Positions 18,203 to 27,587 of a stretch of 44,753 bases of DNA are shown one piece after another; position 1 is the stretch's first letter; each line of letters starts with the position of its first letter. Both the position numbers and the translations under genes were made by a program. The notes under the pieces are model-generated. The model worked only from the letters and a program-made list of their open reading frames with translations. It was not told where the DNA came from and searched no databases. Source of the stretch: Roseiarcus sp050010035. Its GTDB lineage: Bacteria; Pseudomonadota; Alphaproteobacteria; Rhizobiales; Beijerinckiaceae. Where the stretch lies: the NCBI GenBank assembly GCA_050010035.1, contig JBEKLU010000053.1:1-44753 (forward strand), given 5' to 3'.

Positions 18203-18631
18203 CGTCGCCCGCCTCCGCCCAGCCGCCGTCGCGACAGTATGAACCGCCGAGCGCGCCGCGCAAGCACGATCGGCGCCACGACGTCGAACGGGTCGGCCGA
18301 CGCGCCAGGAATTCGTAACTCCCAAGCACCCCCCTCGCTCAGCAGTGGAGGCAGGTTAGTGCTCAGCGAGTGCCGCCGCCGATTCGGGTTTGTTCGCGAT
18401 GCGATTCGTCTTTGTTCGCAACGTTGCCACCCTGCCGACGGGAAACGCGCGGTTTTGGCCTCCAAAAGAGGGGGGTGCTTGGGAGTTACAGGAATTCGCG
18501 GACTTCGACGGAAGCATTTGTTTTATATGAATAATTTACGCAGGTCTGGGCGCGCGGCGGCGACCGAATCGATCCCCGCGCCGTCGGAAGCCGACATTTG
18601 TCGCGATTGCGACAGGTCGGCCGCGTCCGGA
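18203..18631. other. Intergenic stretch containing the MITE
   Basis: Gene-free 429 bases between the glyoxalase-fold gene and the stop of the HerA-type gene. It holds the 175-bp MITE. The flanks (18203-18306 and 18498-18631) show no gene; the left flank should contain the glyoxalase gene's promoter. Confidence 0.6.
18315..18489. mobile_element. IS66-type MITE, 175 bp
   Basis: Perfect 22-bp terminal inverted repeats (18315-18336 and 18468-18489) start with GTAACTCCC. An identical 8-bp sequence, AGGAATTC, flanks both ends (18307-18314 and 18490-18497). Ends beginning GTAA with 8-bp target duplications are the hallmark of the IS66 family. The interior is too short for a transposase and no open frame is convincing, so this is a non-autonomous element moved in trans. 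It sits between the glyoxalase-fold gene and the HerA-type gene without breaking either. Confidence 0.85.
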
Positions 18632-20326
18632 TCAGTAGGCCTCGGAGGTTTCGCTGGAGTACTCGCCGCGCAGCCGGCAGACGATCTTGCGCAAGTCGAG
18701 GTGGCCCATCCTGGGCTCCGGGTCCGCGTCGGCGCGCGGCGCCGGCTCGCTCGCCTCCAGCCGGCAGTCGCTGAATTTCATGCGCATCGGCGTGGCGATC
18801 GCTTCGCCGAAGGCGATCGCTTCGCGGTCGGCGATCGAGGACAGGAACGCGATCGTGCTCGCCGAGGAGTTGCCCACCGCCGAGCGAATGATCGCCTTGT
18901 CGTGCTCGTTGGCCAGGCGCATCGCGAACATCGTCGAGCATTGCGAGAGCACGGTCGCGTCGAGCTCCGCCGGGCGCTGCGTGACGACGCCGAGCGAAGC
19001 GCCGTACTTGCGTCCTTCCTTGGCGATGCGGCCGATCGCCTGGCGGGTCGGCCCGAACGCCTGCGACCGATCGGTCGGAATGTAGCGATGGGCCTCTTCG
19101 CACACCAGCGCGATCTCGTAGCTCCCCTCGCTCCACAGCGCGATTTCGAACGCCAGTCGCGCGAGCACCGAGACGAGCGAATTGACGACCTCGTTGGGAA
19201 GCCCCGCCAATTGCATGATCGTCACCGGCGCGCCGGCCTTCGGCAGACGGAAGATGCGCGAAATGATCTTGGACATATTGTCTTCGACGACCACCTTGCC
19301 GAACATGAAACGGAACCGCGGATCGCGGCTCAGCGTTTCCATGCGGTGCTTCAGCGAACGAAGATCCGAGCGCGGATAGCGTTGATCGAGCTTGCCCAGC
19401 CATTCGTCGATGATGTGCACCATGTCGGCGACGCGATAGGGCACCGGCGTGTCGGCGCTGACCCAGCCGACATCCGCGCTGATGGCGCGGCGCAGCGGGC
19501 TGGCTGCGATCAGGGAGGCGGAACTCGCCTGGAACTGGGCCTTGGCGGTCTTGATGACGTCGAAGAGCGCGTCGACCTCATCCGAATTCGCCTTCCGGCC
19601 GCTGTAAATAATGTCGGCGATTTCTTCGAACTTGAACATCCAATAGGGAAGTTCGAGATTGTCGGAATTGAGGACGACGGAGTTGCCGGGAAAATTGCGC
19701 GCGTATTCGTTGTGCGGGTCGATGACCAGCACGCGCAGTTTCGGCCGCGCGGCCAAGCATTTTTTCAACAGCATCGACACCGCGGTCGTCTTGCCGACGC
19801 CGGTCGATCCGATCACCGCGAAGTGCCGGCTCACCAGCTCGTCGATGCTGACCGAGGCGGGAACCGATTCGTTCTGAGTGAGGCAGCCGATCTCGACGCC
19901 TTGAACGCCGCGGAAGCTGTAGATCGCCTTGAGGTCGCCGGTGCGGATGCGGTGCGCGACGGCTCCGAGCGCGGGATAGGAACGAATGCCGCGAAAGAAC
20001 GTCGGCGCGCCGAACTCGTCGTCGACGATCTCGCCGCTCAGTTCGATCTTGACGTAGGCGATGTTGGCGTCGACCTCGCTCCAAAGACGATCGGCGGTCT
20101 GCAACTCGCAAATCACGCCGACGAGACGCGACCTCTCGTGCACGATGGTGATGAGATGGCCGACCGACCAATGTTCGCCGCCTTCGCCCGGCTCGATGCG
20201 GCAGGCGATGACCCCTTCGGTCCCATTGAGCGAAACGAGGCGGCCGAGCTCGCGGCTGACGCTGTGCTCGCGCCTCTCGCGCAAAGGAAGGACGGAGCCT
20301 CCGCTCGGCGACATTTCCAGTTTCAT
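18632..20326 (-). CDS. HerA/DUF87-type hexameric ATPase
   Basis: A 564-residue protein. The N-terminal beta-barrel (HAS-barrel) domain spans about 20-150. A RecA-like HerA/FtsK-type ATPase core follows: Walker A GSTGVGKTT (173-181), VLVIDPHNEYARNF, Walker B IALVCEEAHRYIP, then GRIAKEGRKYGASLGVVTQR and the arginine-finger region near the C-terminus. HerA translocases act with NurA in end resection, or with SIR2, DUF4297 or NucS-type partners in phage defence. No nuclease partner adjoins it here, so its role is open. Solitary copies are common in Hyphomicrobiales. Confidence 0.85.
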   Translation of the reverse strand: MKLEMSPSGGSVLPLRERREHSVSRELGRLVSLNGTEGVIACRIEPGEGGEHWSVGHLITIVHERSRLVGVICELQTADRLWSEVDANIAYVKIELSGEIVDDEFGAPTFFRGIRSYPALGAVAHRIRTGDLKAIYSFRGVQGVEIGCLTQNESVPASVSIDELVSRHFAVIGSTGVGKTTAVSMLLKKCLAARPKLRVLVIDPHNEYARNFPGNSVVLNSDNLELPYWMFKFEEIADIIYSGRKANSDEVDALFDVIKTAKAQFQASSASLIAASPLRRAISADVGWVSADTPVPYRVADMVHIIDEWLGKLDQRYPRSDLRSLKHRMETLSRDPRFRFMFGKVVVEDNMSKIISRIFRLPKAGAPVTIMQLAGLPNEVVNSLVSVLARLAFEIALWSEGSYEIALVCEEAHRYIPTDRSQAFGPTRQAIGRIAKEGRKYGASLGVVTQRPAELDATVLSQCSTMFAMRLANEHDKAIIRSAVGNSSASTIAFLSSIADREAIAFGEAIATPMRMKFSDCRLEASEPAPRADADPEPRMGHLDLRKIVCRLRGEYSSETSEAY

Positions 20327-20586
20327 TGCCAGTCCTCATCCCTTGGCGGCGCCGACCGCGCCCGCGCGGCGACGGCGCGCCGGCGAGCGAGGCGGCGCCC
20401 GGCGACGACGGCGACGGTGCGGCGCAATCCGTAACCCGACGCCTTCCGATGCAGTCGAGCGGTCGGTCGACCAATAAACAACAGAATCCGTAAACAAATC
20501 CTTTTCGCGCTCGTTAGGCGCAATTCGACGGGCTCGAAGCTCCAACGCCTTGCGCGCCCGAACCGCGCCGTTCGCCGCCGCGTCCG

Positions 20587-22095
20587 CTACGCCACCGCGC
20601 GAATCTCCGGATCGCCGCCGATGAGGCGGGCGAACTGCCTGAGGCGCGTCTGCAGGCGGTCGCTGTTCAGCGCCGCCAGATCGCTCGGCAGCATCAAGGC
20701 GACGCGGCCCTTCTGGGCGACCATCGGCGTGCGCGGCAAAACGCCCGGCATGGCGGCCGAAACGATGTAGGCGACGCGCATCGCGGCGCCGAGGATGCGC
20801 GCGCGGTCGAGCTGGCGCGCCGAAACGAGCGAGCGCGCGCGCGGGCTGACGTCCTGGTCGTTCGATATGTGGCGGTAGGACGCCGCGAGCGCCAGAAAGG
20901 CGCGGGAGGAATGGTCGAGGCCGACGAACGAGGCGTTGGCGACGAGATCGTAGGATTGTTCGCCGCGATAGTCGGGGTGCGCGCGCCAGGCGATATCCGA
21001 CAACAGGCAGGCGGCGTGGCGCAGCCGCGTCTCCTCCGAAGTCTCTTCGAGATGCGTCGTGCCGAGGAACTGGCTGGTCCAATGGAAAAGCTCTTCGGCA
21101 TGCGCGGGCGCGCGCGAACGCAACAAGTTGAATTGGCGCGCCGCCACGATGAGCGGGTCCTGCGCCTGTTCGGCGGCGTCGAGTCCTTCGTACAGCAGCC
21201 CCTCGCGCACGCCCAACGCGGAAATGACGACTTCCTTGGGATTGGACTGACGGATGATCTCCTCCAGCACCGCCGCGCCGTAGGCCAGCAACGGACGGCG
21301 GGCCGACGAAACCGACTCGATCGACGACAGGGCCTCGGCCTCGATGCGTTCGACCAGCCTGGCGAAGTCCGAGGCGTCGCGCGTCGGGATGACGTAATTA
21401 TGCATGACGTTCATCGGGTACTGGCGCTGATGCATGTGCAGCCGCGCCAGCGAGCGCCACGTGCCGCCGACGGCGTAGAAGGTCCGCCCGGCCAAATTGT
21501 CGAGCGCCTTGACCTTGGCGAGCGTGTCGCGCGCGATTTTCGCCGCCTTCTTCGGCGAACGGTCGGACAGCTCCATCAGCGACAGGCCGCCGAGCGGCAG
21601 CGTCACGCCGCGGCTGATCTTGCCGCCCCTCACCTCGGTCAATTCGAGCGAGCCGCCGCCGAGGTCGCCCACCACGCCGTCGGGCTGCCAGATCGAGGAG
21701 ACGACCCCGAGCGCGGCCAGCTCCGCCTCGCGCGGCCCGGTCAGCAGCGTGATCGGGCTGCCGATCGCGCGCTCCGCCAGCTCCAGGAACTGCGCGCCGT
21801 TGGCGGCGTCGCGCACCGCCGCGGTCGCCAGCGCGCGGACGTCCGTTATTCCCATCGTCCGGCAAAGGACCTTGAAGCGCTGCAAGGCCGCCAGAGCCTT
21901 GGCCACCGAGTCGTCGGTCAGAAATCCGGTGGTGGCGACGCCGCGGCCGAGGCCGCACAGAACCTTTTCGTTGAACGTCGGGGTGAGCGCGCGCGTCAGC
22001 GACTCGTAGGCGACCAGGCGCACCGAGTTGGACCCGATATCGACGATCGCGACCGGCTCGCCCGGCAATCGTCCCCTTGCTTCCAGCGCCGACAT
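20587..22095 (-). CDS. ppx: Exopolyphosphatase (Ppx/GppA)
   Basis: A 502-residue ASKHA-fold phosphatase that removes terminal phosphate from polyphosphate (and possibly pppGpp). Motifs: VAIVDIGSNSVRLVAYE (phosphate loop 1), ATAAVRDAANG, GVVGDLGGGSLEL (loop 2) and FYAVGGTWRSLARLH. The C-terminal HD-like domain contains RLRHAACLLSDIAWRAHPDY. ATG 22095 is preferred (GGGA eight bases upstream); the frame stays open to 22182, but those residues are polar and not family-like. It lies 118 bases downstream of ppk1 on the same strand, a common pairing that allows joint control of polyphosphate. Confidence 0.93.
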   Translation of the reverse strand: MSALEARGRLPGEPVAIVDIGSNSVRLVAYESLTRALTPTFNEKVLCGLGRGVATTGFLTDDSVAKALAALQRFKVLCRTMGITDVRALATAAVRDAANGAQFLELAERAIGSPITLLTGPREAELAALGVVSSIWQPDGVVGDLGGGSLELTEVRGGKISRGVTLPLGGLSLMELSDRSPKKAAKIARDTLAKVKALDNLAGRTFYAVGGTWRSLARLHMHQRQYPMNVMHNYVIPTRDASDFARLVERIEAEALSSIESVSSARRPLLAYGAAVLEEIIRQSNPKEVVISALGVREGLLYEGLDAAEQAQDPLIVAARQFNLLRSRAPAHAEELFHWTSQFLGTTHLEETSEETRLRHAACLLSDIAWRAHPDYRGEQSYDLVANASFVGLDHSSRAFLALAASYRHISNDQDVSPRARSLVSARQLDRARILGAAMRVAYIVSAAMPGVLPRTPMVAQKGRVALMLPSDLAALNSDRLQTRLRQFARLIGGDPEIRAVA

Positions 22096-22213
22096 CGATT
22101 CATTCCCGCGACGTCGGCCCGCCGAAGCCGAACGTTTCACAACCGAGCCCCGTCCGTCGGCGCCGTCGTTTGGCCAGTCCATGCCCGCTCCGCCCGCCGG
22201 CGTCCAAGCGCCG

Positions 22214-24385
22214 TCAGGCGCGCAGTTTGCGATGAGGCAGCGAACCAGGGCTCGATTCGGCGAGCGATTGGCCGCGGCCCGACAGACTCGGATGAGTCAG
22301 GAAATACTTGTGCGCGTTGAACGGCTCCTCGCCCTCCGCCGGCGCGATCCTGACGCTCGAACCGTCGGGCAATACCCGAAAGCTCTGCTCGTTGTCCATC
22401 AGATTGGCTTCCATGATCTGATTGAGCACGTGCTCGTGCACCGTCGGATTGCGTAAGGGAACGAGCGCTTCGACGCGGCGATCGAGATTGCGCTGCATCA
22501 GGTCCGCCGAGGAAATGTAGACGTGCGCCTTGCGGCTGGGCAAGCCGTGCCCGCCGCCGAACGCGTAGATGCGCGCGTGCTCGAGAAAGCGCCCGACGAT
22601 CGACTTGACGCGGATGTTGTCGGAGAGGCCCGGCACGCCCGGCCTGAGGCAGCAAATGCCGCGCACCACCAGATCGATTTCGACGCCGGCGCGGCTCGCC
22701 GCGTAGAACGCGTCGATGATTTCGGGATCGACCAGCGCATTGCACTTGGCCCAGATCGCCGCCGGCTTGCCCGTTTCGGCGAAAGCGACCTCCTCGGCGA
22801 TGTGCCGCAGCAGGCGCTTCTTCAGGGTGAACGGCGATATCGCCATCAGCTCGAGCCCGTCGGGCTCGGCGTAGCCGGTGATGAAATTGAAGATGCGCGC
22901 CACGTCGCGCCCGATCGCGGGATCGGCGGTGAAGAGGGAAATGTCGGCGTAGATGCGCGCCGTGACGGGATGATAATTGCCGGTGCCGAGATGGCAGTAG
23001 GTGACCAGGGAGCCGCCTTCGCGCCGCACCACCATCGACAGTTTCGCGTGGGTCTTCAATTCGATGAAGCCGAACACGACCTGCGCGCCGGCGCGTTCGA
23101 GATCGCGCGCCCAGCGGATGTTCGCCTCCTCGTCGAAGCGCGCCTTCAACTCGACGAGCGCGGTGACCGATTTGCCGGCCTCGGCCGCTTCGACCAACGC
23201 GCGCACGATCGGGCTGTCGGCCGAGGTGCGGTAGAGCGTCTGCTTGATGGCGACGACGTTCGGGTCGCGCGCCGCCTGGGCGAGAAACTGCACGACGACG
23301 TCGAAGGATTCGTAGGGGTGGTGGACGACCAGGTCCTTCTGCCGGATCGCCGCGAAGCAATCGCCGCCGTTTTCGCGCACGCGCTCGGGAAACCGCGGGT
23401 TGAACGGCGGAAACTTGAGGTCGGGACGGTCGAGGCCGACGAGCTGCGACAATTCGTTGAGCGCGAGCATGCCCTCGACGAGCACGACGCCGGAGGCGAC
23501 GACGTCGACGTCGCCGGTGACGAATGCGCGCAACGCCTCGGGCATGCTCGCTTCGATCTCCAGCCGGATGACCGAGCCGCGCCGCCGGCGCTTCAGCGCG
23601 CTCTCGTAGAGTCGCACCAGGTCCTCGGCCTCTTCCTCGACCTCGATGTCGCTATCGCGGATGACGCGAAAACTGCCCTGCCCCGTCACCTTGTAGCCGG
23701 GGAAGAGCTGGCCGATGAACGCCAGGATGATCTGTTCGAGCGATACGAAGCGTTGCCCGCCCGCGCCGCCCGCCTCCGGCAACCGGACGAAACGATCGAT
23801 CTTGCCGGGAACGCGCACCAGCGCGCTCATCGTGCGGTGGTCGGCCAGGCTCTTCAGCTCGAGCGCGAGCGTGAAGCCGAGATTGGGAATGAACGGGAAG
23901 GGATGCGCCGGATCGACCGCCAGCGGCGTCAAAACGGGAAAGACATGGAGAAGAAAGTAATCCTCCAGCCATTGCCGATCGTGGCTGGAGAGTTCGCCCA
24001 CTTCGCAGATGACGATCCCGGCGCCCTCGAGCTCGGCGCGCAACTCGCGCCAGCGCCGCTGCTGCGAGGCGACGAGTTCGGCGACCCTCAGGCCGATGCG
24101 CTCGAGCTGCTCGGCCGGAGCGAAGCCGTCGTCGGAGGTCTCCGTCATGCCCGCCAGCACCTGGCCGACCAGGCCGGCGACGCGCACCATGAAGAACTCG
24201 TCGAGATTATCGGCCGAGATCGAGAGAAAGCGCAGCCGCTCGAGCAAGGGGTGGTTGAGATTGCTCGATTCCTCCAGCACCCGGCGGTTGAACTCCAGCC
24301 AGGACAATTCGCGGTTGATGAAACGCTCCGGCGAGGAGGCGAGGTCCGGCGCGGCGCTCTCCAAAGAAACCATCGCGGTCTTCAT
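22214..24385 (-). CDS. ppk1: Polyphosphate kinase 1
   Basis: Makes polyphosphate from ATP through a phosphohistidine intermediate. Domain order: N-terminal helical domain (FINRELSWLEFNRRVLEE, SADNLDEFFMVRVAG), middle domain (LTPLAVDPAHPFPFIPNL), then two phospholipase-D-like C-terminal domains carrying the active-site His in LKTHAKLSMVVRR, YCHLGTGNYHP and YISSADLMQRNLDRRVE. Length 723, normal. ATG 24385 has GGAGG nine bases upstream. It is followed by ppx. A separate PPK2 gene lies at 30-31 kb, so polyphosphate can be both made here and used by PPK2. Confidence 0.96.
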   Translation of the reverse strand: MKTAMVSLESAAPDLASSPERFINRELSWLEFNRRVLEESSNLNHPLLERLRFLSISADNLDEFFMVRVAGLVGQVLAGMTETSDDGFAPAEQLERIGLRVAELVASQQRRWRELRAELEGAGIVICEVGELSSHDRQWLEDYFLLHVFPVLTPLAVDPAHPFPFIPNLGFTLALELKSLADHRTMSALVRVPGKIDRFVRLPEAGGAGGQRFVSLEQIILAFIGQLFPGYKVTGQGSFRVIRDSDIEVEEEAEDLVRLYESALKRRRRGSVIRLEIEASMPEALRAFVTGDVDVVASGVVLVEGMLALNELSQLVGLDRPDLKFPPFNPRFPERVRENGGDCFAAIRQKDLVVHHPYESFDVVVQFLAQAARDPNVVAIKQTLYRTSADSPIVRALVEAAEAGKSVTALVELKARFDEEANIRWARDLERAGAQVVFGFIELKTHAKLSMVVRREGGSLVTYCHLGTGNYHPVTARIYADISLFTADPAIGRDVARIFNFITGYAEPDGLELMAISPFTLKKRLLRHIAEEVAFAETGKPAAIWAKCNALVDPEIIDAFYAASRAGVEIDLVVRGICCLRPGVPGLSDNIRVKSIVGRFLEHARIYAFGGGHGLPSRKAHVYISSADLMQRNLDRRVEALVPLRNPTVHEHVLNQIMEANLMDNEQSFRVLPDGSSVRIAPAEGEEPFNAHKYFLTHPSLSGRGQSLAESSPGSLPHRKLRA

Positions 24386-24540
24386 GCCCGTCGACCTCCT
24401 TCTCACCGCTCGTGCTGCGCGTCGCGCCAATTCCGCCTCCTCCTCGGGAACGACGGAACGGACGTCTCGGCCTCGGCATTCCGCGCGCTCTCAATCGAAC
24501 ACTTGTGTGACAGAAGCGCGTCGAAGCCAAATGCGCAAGG

Positions 24541-24653
24541 GGCGCTTTGTAGGCGCGGCCGCCGGCCGCGCTCGTTCCGCCGCCTCGGCGTCGGCGGAAG
24601 CGAGGCGCTGACGCGCCCGACGCGACCGGCGGTCGCGTCTACAAGACGGCGCC
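24541..24653. repeat. Compound palindromic element with three hairpins
   Basis: Ends GGCGC..TTGTAG and CTACAA..GGCGCC are inverted. They enclose GCGCGGCC-GCC-GGCCGCGC (24553-24571), a 12-bp stem with one bulge (24571-24604) and CGCGACC-GGC-GGTCGCG (24621-24637). It occupies most of the gap between ppk1 and purN. The nested cloverleaf-like design parallels the element at 10.7 and 11.0 kb, though the sequences differ. Confidence 0.65.
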
Positions 24654-24661
24654 GCCCGTCC

Positions 24662-25270
24662 TCACGCGGCCCCTGGGGCCACGCGCGGGCCCACCAGTCC
24701 CGCAGCGACCTCGGCGAGCGCTCGGGGGTAGAGCTTGTGCTCCTCGGCGAGCACCCGCGCCGCCAGCGCCTCGGCGTCGTCGCCCGGCAGCACCGGGACG
24801 CGCGCCTGGGCGATGATCGGGCCGGCGTCGAGCTCGCTCTCGACGAAATGCACCGTGCAGCCGTGTTCCTTCAACCCGGCCTCGAGCGCGCGCTCGTGAG
24901 TGCGCAGCCCGCGCAGGTTAGGCAGCAGCGAAGGGTGAATGTTGATCAGTCGCCCGCGCCAGCGCTCGACGAAAGGCGCGCTCAGGATGCGCATGAAGCC
25001 GGCCAGGCAAATGAGATCGACGCGATGCGCCGCAAGCCGCTCGAGCACCGCCGCCTCGAACGCTTCGCGGTCGGTATAGTCGCGCGACTCGACGATTCCC
25101 GTCGCGACGCCCGCCTCGCGCGCCCGTTCGAGACCGCCGGCGTCGCGCTTGTTGGAGAGGACGAGCGCGATCTCAGCGGGAAAATCGGGCGCGCGCGCCG
25201 CCTCGATCAGCGCCGCCATGTTCGAGCCGCGCCCGGAAATGAGAATCGCGACGCGGGCCCGCCCGCTCAC
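24662..25270 (-). CDS. purN: Phosphoribosylglycinamide formyltransferase
   Basis: Transfers formyl from 10-formyl-THF to GAR in purine synthesis. Motifs in order: VAILISGRGSNMAALIEAA, LVLSNKRDAGGLERA, ICLAGFMRILSAPFVERWRG, NIHPSLLPNLRGLRTHERAL and VHFVESELDAGPIIAQARVP; the catalytic Asn, His and Asp are present. There is no ATG at the domain start. GTG 25270 overlaps the purM stop (GTGA) and gives 202 residues, so translation is coupled to purM. Confidence 0.95.
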   Translation of the reverse strand: MSGRARVAILISGRGSNMAALIEAARAPDFPAEIALVLSNKRDAGGLERAREAGVATGIVESRDYTDREAFEAAVLERLAAHRVDLICLAGFMRILSAPFVERWRGRLINIHPSLLPNLRGLRTHERALEAGLKEHGCTVHFVESELDAGPIIAQARVPVLPGDDAEALAARVLAEEHKLYPRALAEVAAGLVGPRVAPGAA

Positions 25271-26334
25271 AGCTTCAGCCGCCCGCGCATGACGACGCGC
25301 TCGCCTTCGCGCGCCACGAGCCGGCCGATCGGCGTCGGCTTCAAGCCGTTGATGGAAAGTGCGCGCATCGTCTCGTGCACAGCTTCGAGCGCGACGAAGG
25401 CGACCATGCCGAAGCCGCAATTGAAGGTTCGCAGCATTTCGGCCTCGCTCACACCGCCCGTCGCGGCGAGCCAGGAGAACACCGGCTGGGCTGAGAAGGC
25501 GGCAAGATCGAGTTCGACCGCGAGGTCGCCCGGCAGCACGCGCGGCAGATTGTCGGGAAAGCCGCCGCCGGTGACATGGGCGAGCGCGAGGACGCCGCGC
25601 GTCGCCTTCAGCGTCGCCAGCAGCGGCTTGACGTAGAGCCGCGTCGGCTCGAGCAGCGCCGCGGCGAGCGAGCGCTCCGGCGCGAAGGGCGCCGGCGCGT
25701 CCCAGGAAAGGCCGCTCAGCGCGACGATGCGGCGCACCAGCGAAAAGCCGTTGGAATGGACGCCCGACGACGGCAGCCCGATCGCCAGATCGCCCACCTT
25801 CAGACCGAAACGCGGCAGCAGCGTTCCGCGTTCCGCGGCGCCGACCGCAAACCCGGCGAGATCGAAATCGCCCCGGGCGTAGAGCCCCGGCATCTCCGCC
25901 GTCTCGCCGCCGATCAGGGCGCAGCCCGACTCGACGCAGGCCCGCGCGATGCCACCGACGATCGCCGCGCCGACTTTCGGATCGAGCTTGCCGGTCGCAT
26001 AGTAGTCGAGGAAGAACAGCGGCTCGGCGCCCTGGACGACGATGTCGTTGACGCACATGGCGACGAGATCGACGCCGATGGTGTCGTAGAGGCCGCTGTC
26101 GATGGCGATCTTGACCTTGGTGCCGACCCCGTCGTTGGCCGCGACCAGCACGGGATCGACGAATCCCGCCGCCTTCAGATCGAACAGCCCGCCGAACCCG
26201 CCGATCTCCGCGTCCGCCCCCGGCCGCCGCGTCGCGCGCACCAAGGGCTTGATGCGCTCGACCATGGCGTTGCCCGCGTCGATGTCGACGCCGGCGTCGG
26301 CGTAAGTGAGGGGCTTGGGGGCGGTCGGGGTCAT
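25267..26334 (-). CDS. purM: Phosphoribosylformylglycinamidine cyclo-ligase
   Basis: AIR synthetase, which closes the imidazole ring of AIR with ATP in purine synthesis. A 355-residue protein with YADAGVDIDAGNAMVERIKP, GGFGGLFDL, DGVGTKVKIA, DLVAMCVNDIVVQGAEPLFF, GGETAEMPGLYARGDFDLAG and HVTGGGFPDNLPRVLP. Complete and in frame. It forms a two-gene operon with purN. In related genomes purM often lies back-to-back with pgsA-perM-hdaA; here those genes are 15 kb away. Confidence 0.97.
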   Translation of the reverse strand: MTPTAPKPLTYADAGVDIDAGNAMVERIKPLVRATRRPGADAEIGGFGGLFDLKAAGFVDPVLVAANDGVGTKVKIAIDSGLYDTIGVDLVAMCVNDIVVQGAEPLFFLDYYATGKLDPKVGAAIVGGIARACVESGCALIGGETAEMPGLYARGDFDLAGFAVGAAERGTLLPRFGLKVGDLAIGLPSSGVHSNGFSLVRRIVALSGLSWDAPAPFAPERSLAAALLEPTRLYVKPLLATLKATRGVLALAHVTGGGFPDNLPRVLPGDLAVELDLAAFSAQPVFSWLAATGGVSEAEMLRTFNCGFGMVAFVALEAVHETMRALSINGLKPTPIGRLVAREGERVVMRGRLKL

Positions 26335-26506
26335 GGCGGGGGCGTCAGGATTGCTGGCGGCGGGTTAGCCGCTCGGGGGCCGATGCGCAAGGGCGGGGAC
26401 GGCGAACGGGGGCGTCGAGACGCTCGCGGCGCCCGTTTCATCGAGGGCCGGCGGAATCCGCGGTCGTCGGCATCGCCGCCGCCGTTCGCCGCGCCACGAC
26501 CGCGCT

Positions 26507-26851
26507 TCACTTGGAGAGGTTGCGCCGGATCACCAATTCGAAATCCCCGCCGTCCGGCGCCGGACCGCTGAGCGGCGTGAGCTCGATCACCTTGCATTGG
26601 CCGCCGCCCGGCGACGGCACGTCGGCGTCGGCGCAGATGTGCAGCGGCAGCGCGAGCTTGCCCCAATCGCCCGCCACGAGCTCGCAGTCGAGCTTGATCC
26701 GCGCGACCGAAGTCTGATTGAGGTCGACGATGTCCACGCTCGGTCCTTTTCGAGCGTACATCAACAGCTTGTTCGGCAGGTCGACGCACGCCGCCTCGGC
26801 GGAGGTCGCCGCCAGCAGCGCGAGCGTCAAGGCGCATAGCGATAAGCGCAT
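26507..26851 (-). CDS. Small secreted protein, function unknown
   Basis: A 114-residue product with a clear signal peptide (MRLSLCALTLALLAATSAEA, cleavage about 20-21). The mature part has four cysteines (ACVDLP, KLDCELV, HICADADV, GQCKVIEL), suggesting two disulfides in the periplasm. No family is recognised. ATG 26851 has GGGA nine bases upstream. It is on the same strand as the NnrU-like gene, 107 bases downstream of it. Confidence 0.75.
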   Translation of the reverse strand: MRLSLCALTLALLAATSAEAACVDLPNKLLMYARKGPSVDIVDLNQTSVARIKLDCELVAGDWGKLALPLHICADADVPSPGGGQCKVIELTPLSGPAPDGGDFELVIRRNLSK

Positions 26852-26958
26852 GGCGTGATCCCGCAATGTTTCCACGATCAACCCCCCATCATGAACGGAC
26901 GCGTGGCGCCAAATTCGGCCGATTCGAGCGCGGCGCCCGTCGCGCTCCCAGCCACATA

Positions 26959-27534
26959 TCACATGCCGATCACCGGCACGCCGATGACGTAGGGATGCAG
27001 CAGGATCATCGCGACATAGGCGACCGTCCCGATCCCGAGCGCCATCACATCGGCCCGTGTGAACGCGGCCACCGACGGCGCGCCGAGATCGCCGCGCCGC
27101 TTGACGGCGATGCGATCGTAGACCGCCCAGGCGAGGAACGCTCCGAACAGCAACATGCCGCCGGCGTCGCCGTTGGCGATCAGGTGCGCCAGCGCCCAGA
27201 TCTTGACCCCGACCAGCATCGGGTGGCGCAGCCAGCCTCTGATCCGGCCGGGCGCGGGGTTCATGCAGGCGAGCGACACGAAGGCGAACCACATCAGCGT
27301 GATGGTCACATGGCGCGCCCAGACCGGCGGCGTCCACACCGTGATCAAGCCTTCGGCGCGGTAGCGCGAGAAGCCCCAGACGATCAAGGCCAGGCCGACG
27401 AGGGCGATGAGCGAATGGAGCCCCTTGTATGGCCCCAGTCCGAACCGTTCGACGAGGCCCGCGCGCGTCGCACGCAAGGTCGTGAGCGTGTGGACGCCGA
27501 GAAAGACGATGATCCCGAGTGCGAGAATGAGCAT
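26959..27534 (-). CDS. NnrU-family membrane protein
   Basis: A 191-residue protein with about six membrane segments (MLILALGIIVFLGVHTL; LIALVGLALIVWGFSRY; VTITLMWFAFVSLACMNPAP; LRHPMLVGVKIWALAHL; GGMLLFGAFLAWAVYDR; ADVMALGIGTVAYVAMILL). The RHPML..K.WALAHL..NGD motif is shared by NnrU and isoprenylcysteine methyltransferase-like membrane proteins. NnrU is linked to denitrification in some bacteria, but no nitrogen-oxide genes lie here, so I claim only the family. A lipoprotein gene lies 53 bases upstream on the same strand. Confidence 0.88.
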   Translation of the reverse strand: MLILALGIIVFLGVHTLTTLRATRAGLVERFGLGPYKGLHSLIALVGLALIVWGFSRYRAEGLITVWTPPVWARHVTITLMWFAFVSLACMNPAPGRIRGWLRHPMLVGVKIWALAHLIANGDAGGMLLFGAFLAWAVYDRIAVKRRGDLGAPSVAAFTRADVMALGIGTVAYVAMILLHPYVIGVPVIGM

Positions 27535-27587
27535 GCTTGTCCCTCATGATCCGGAATTGGCGGACTGGCGTGGCGTACCGGCTCCTG

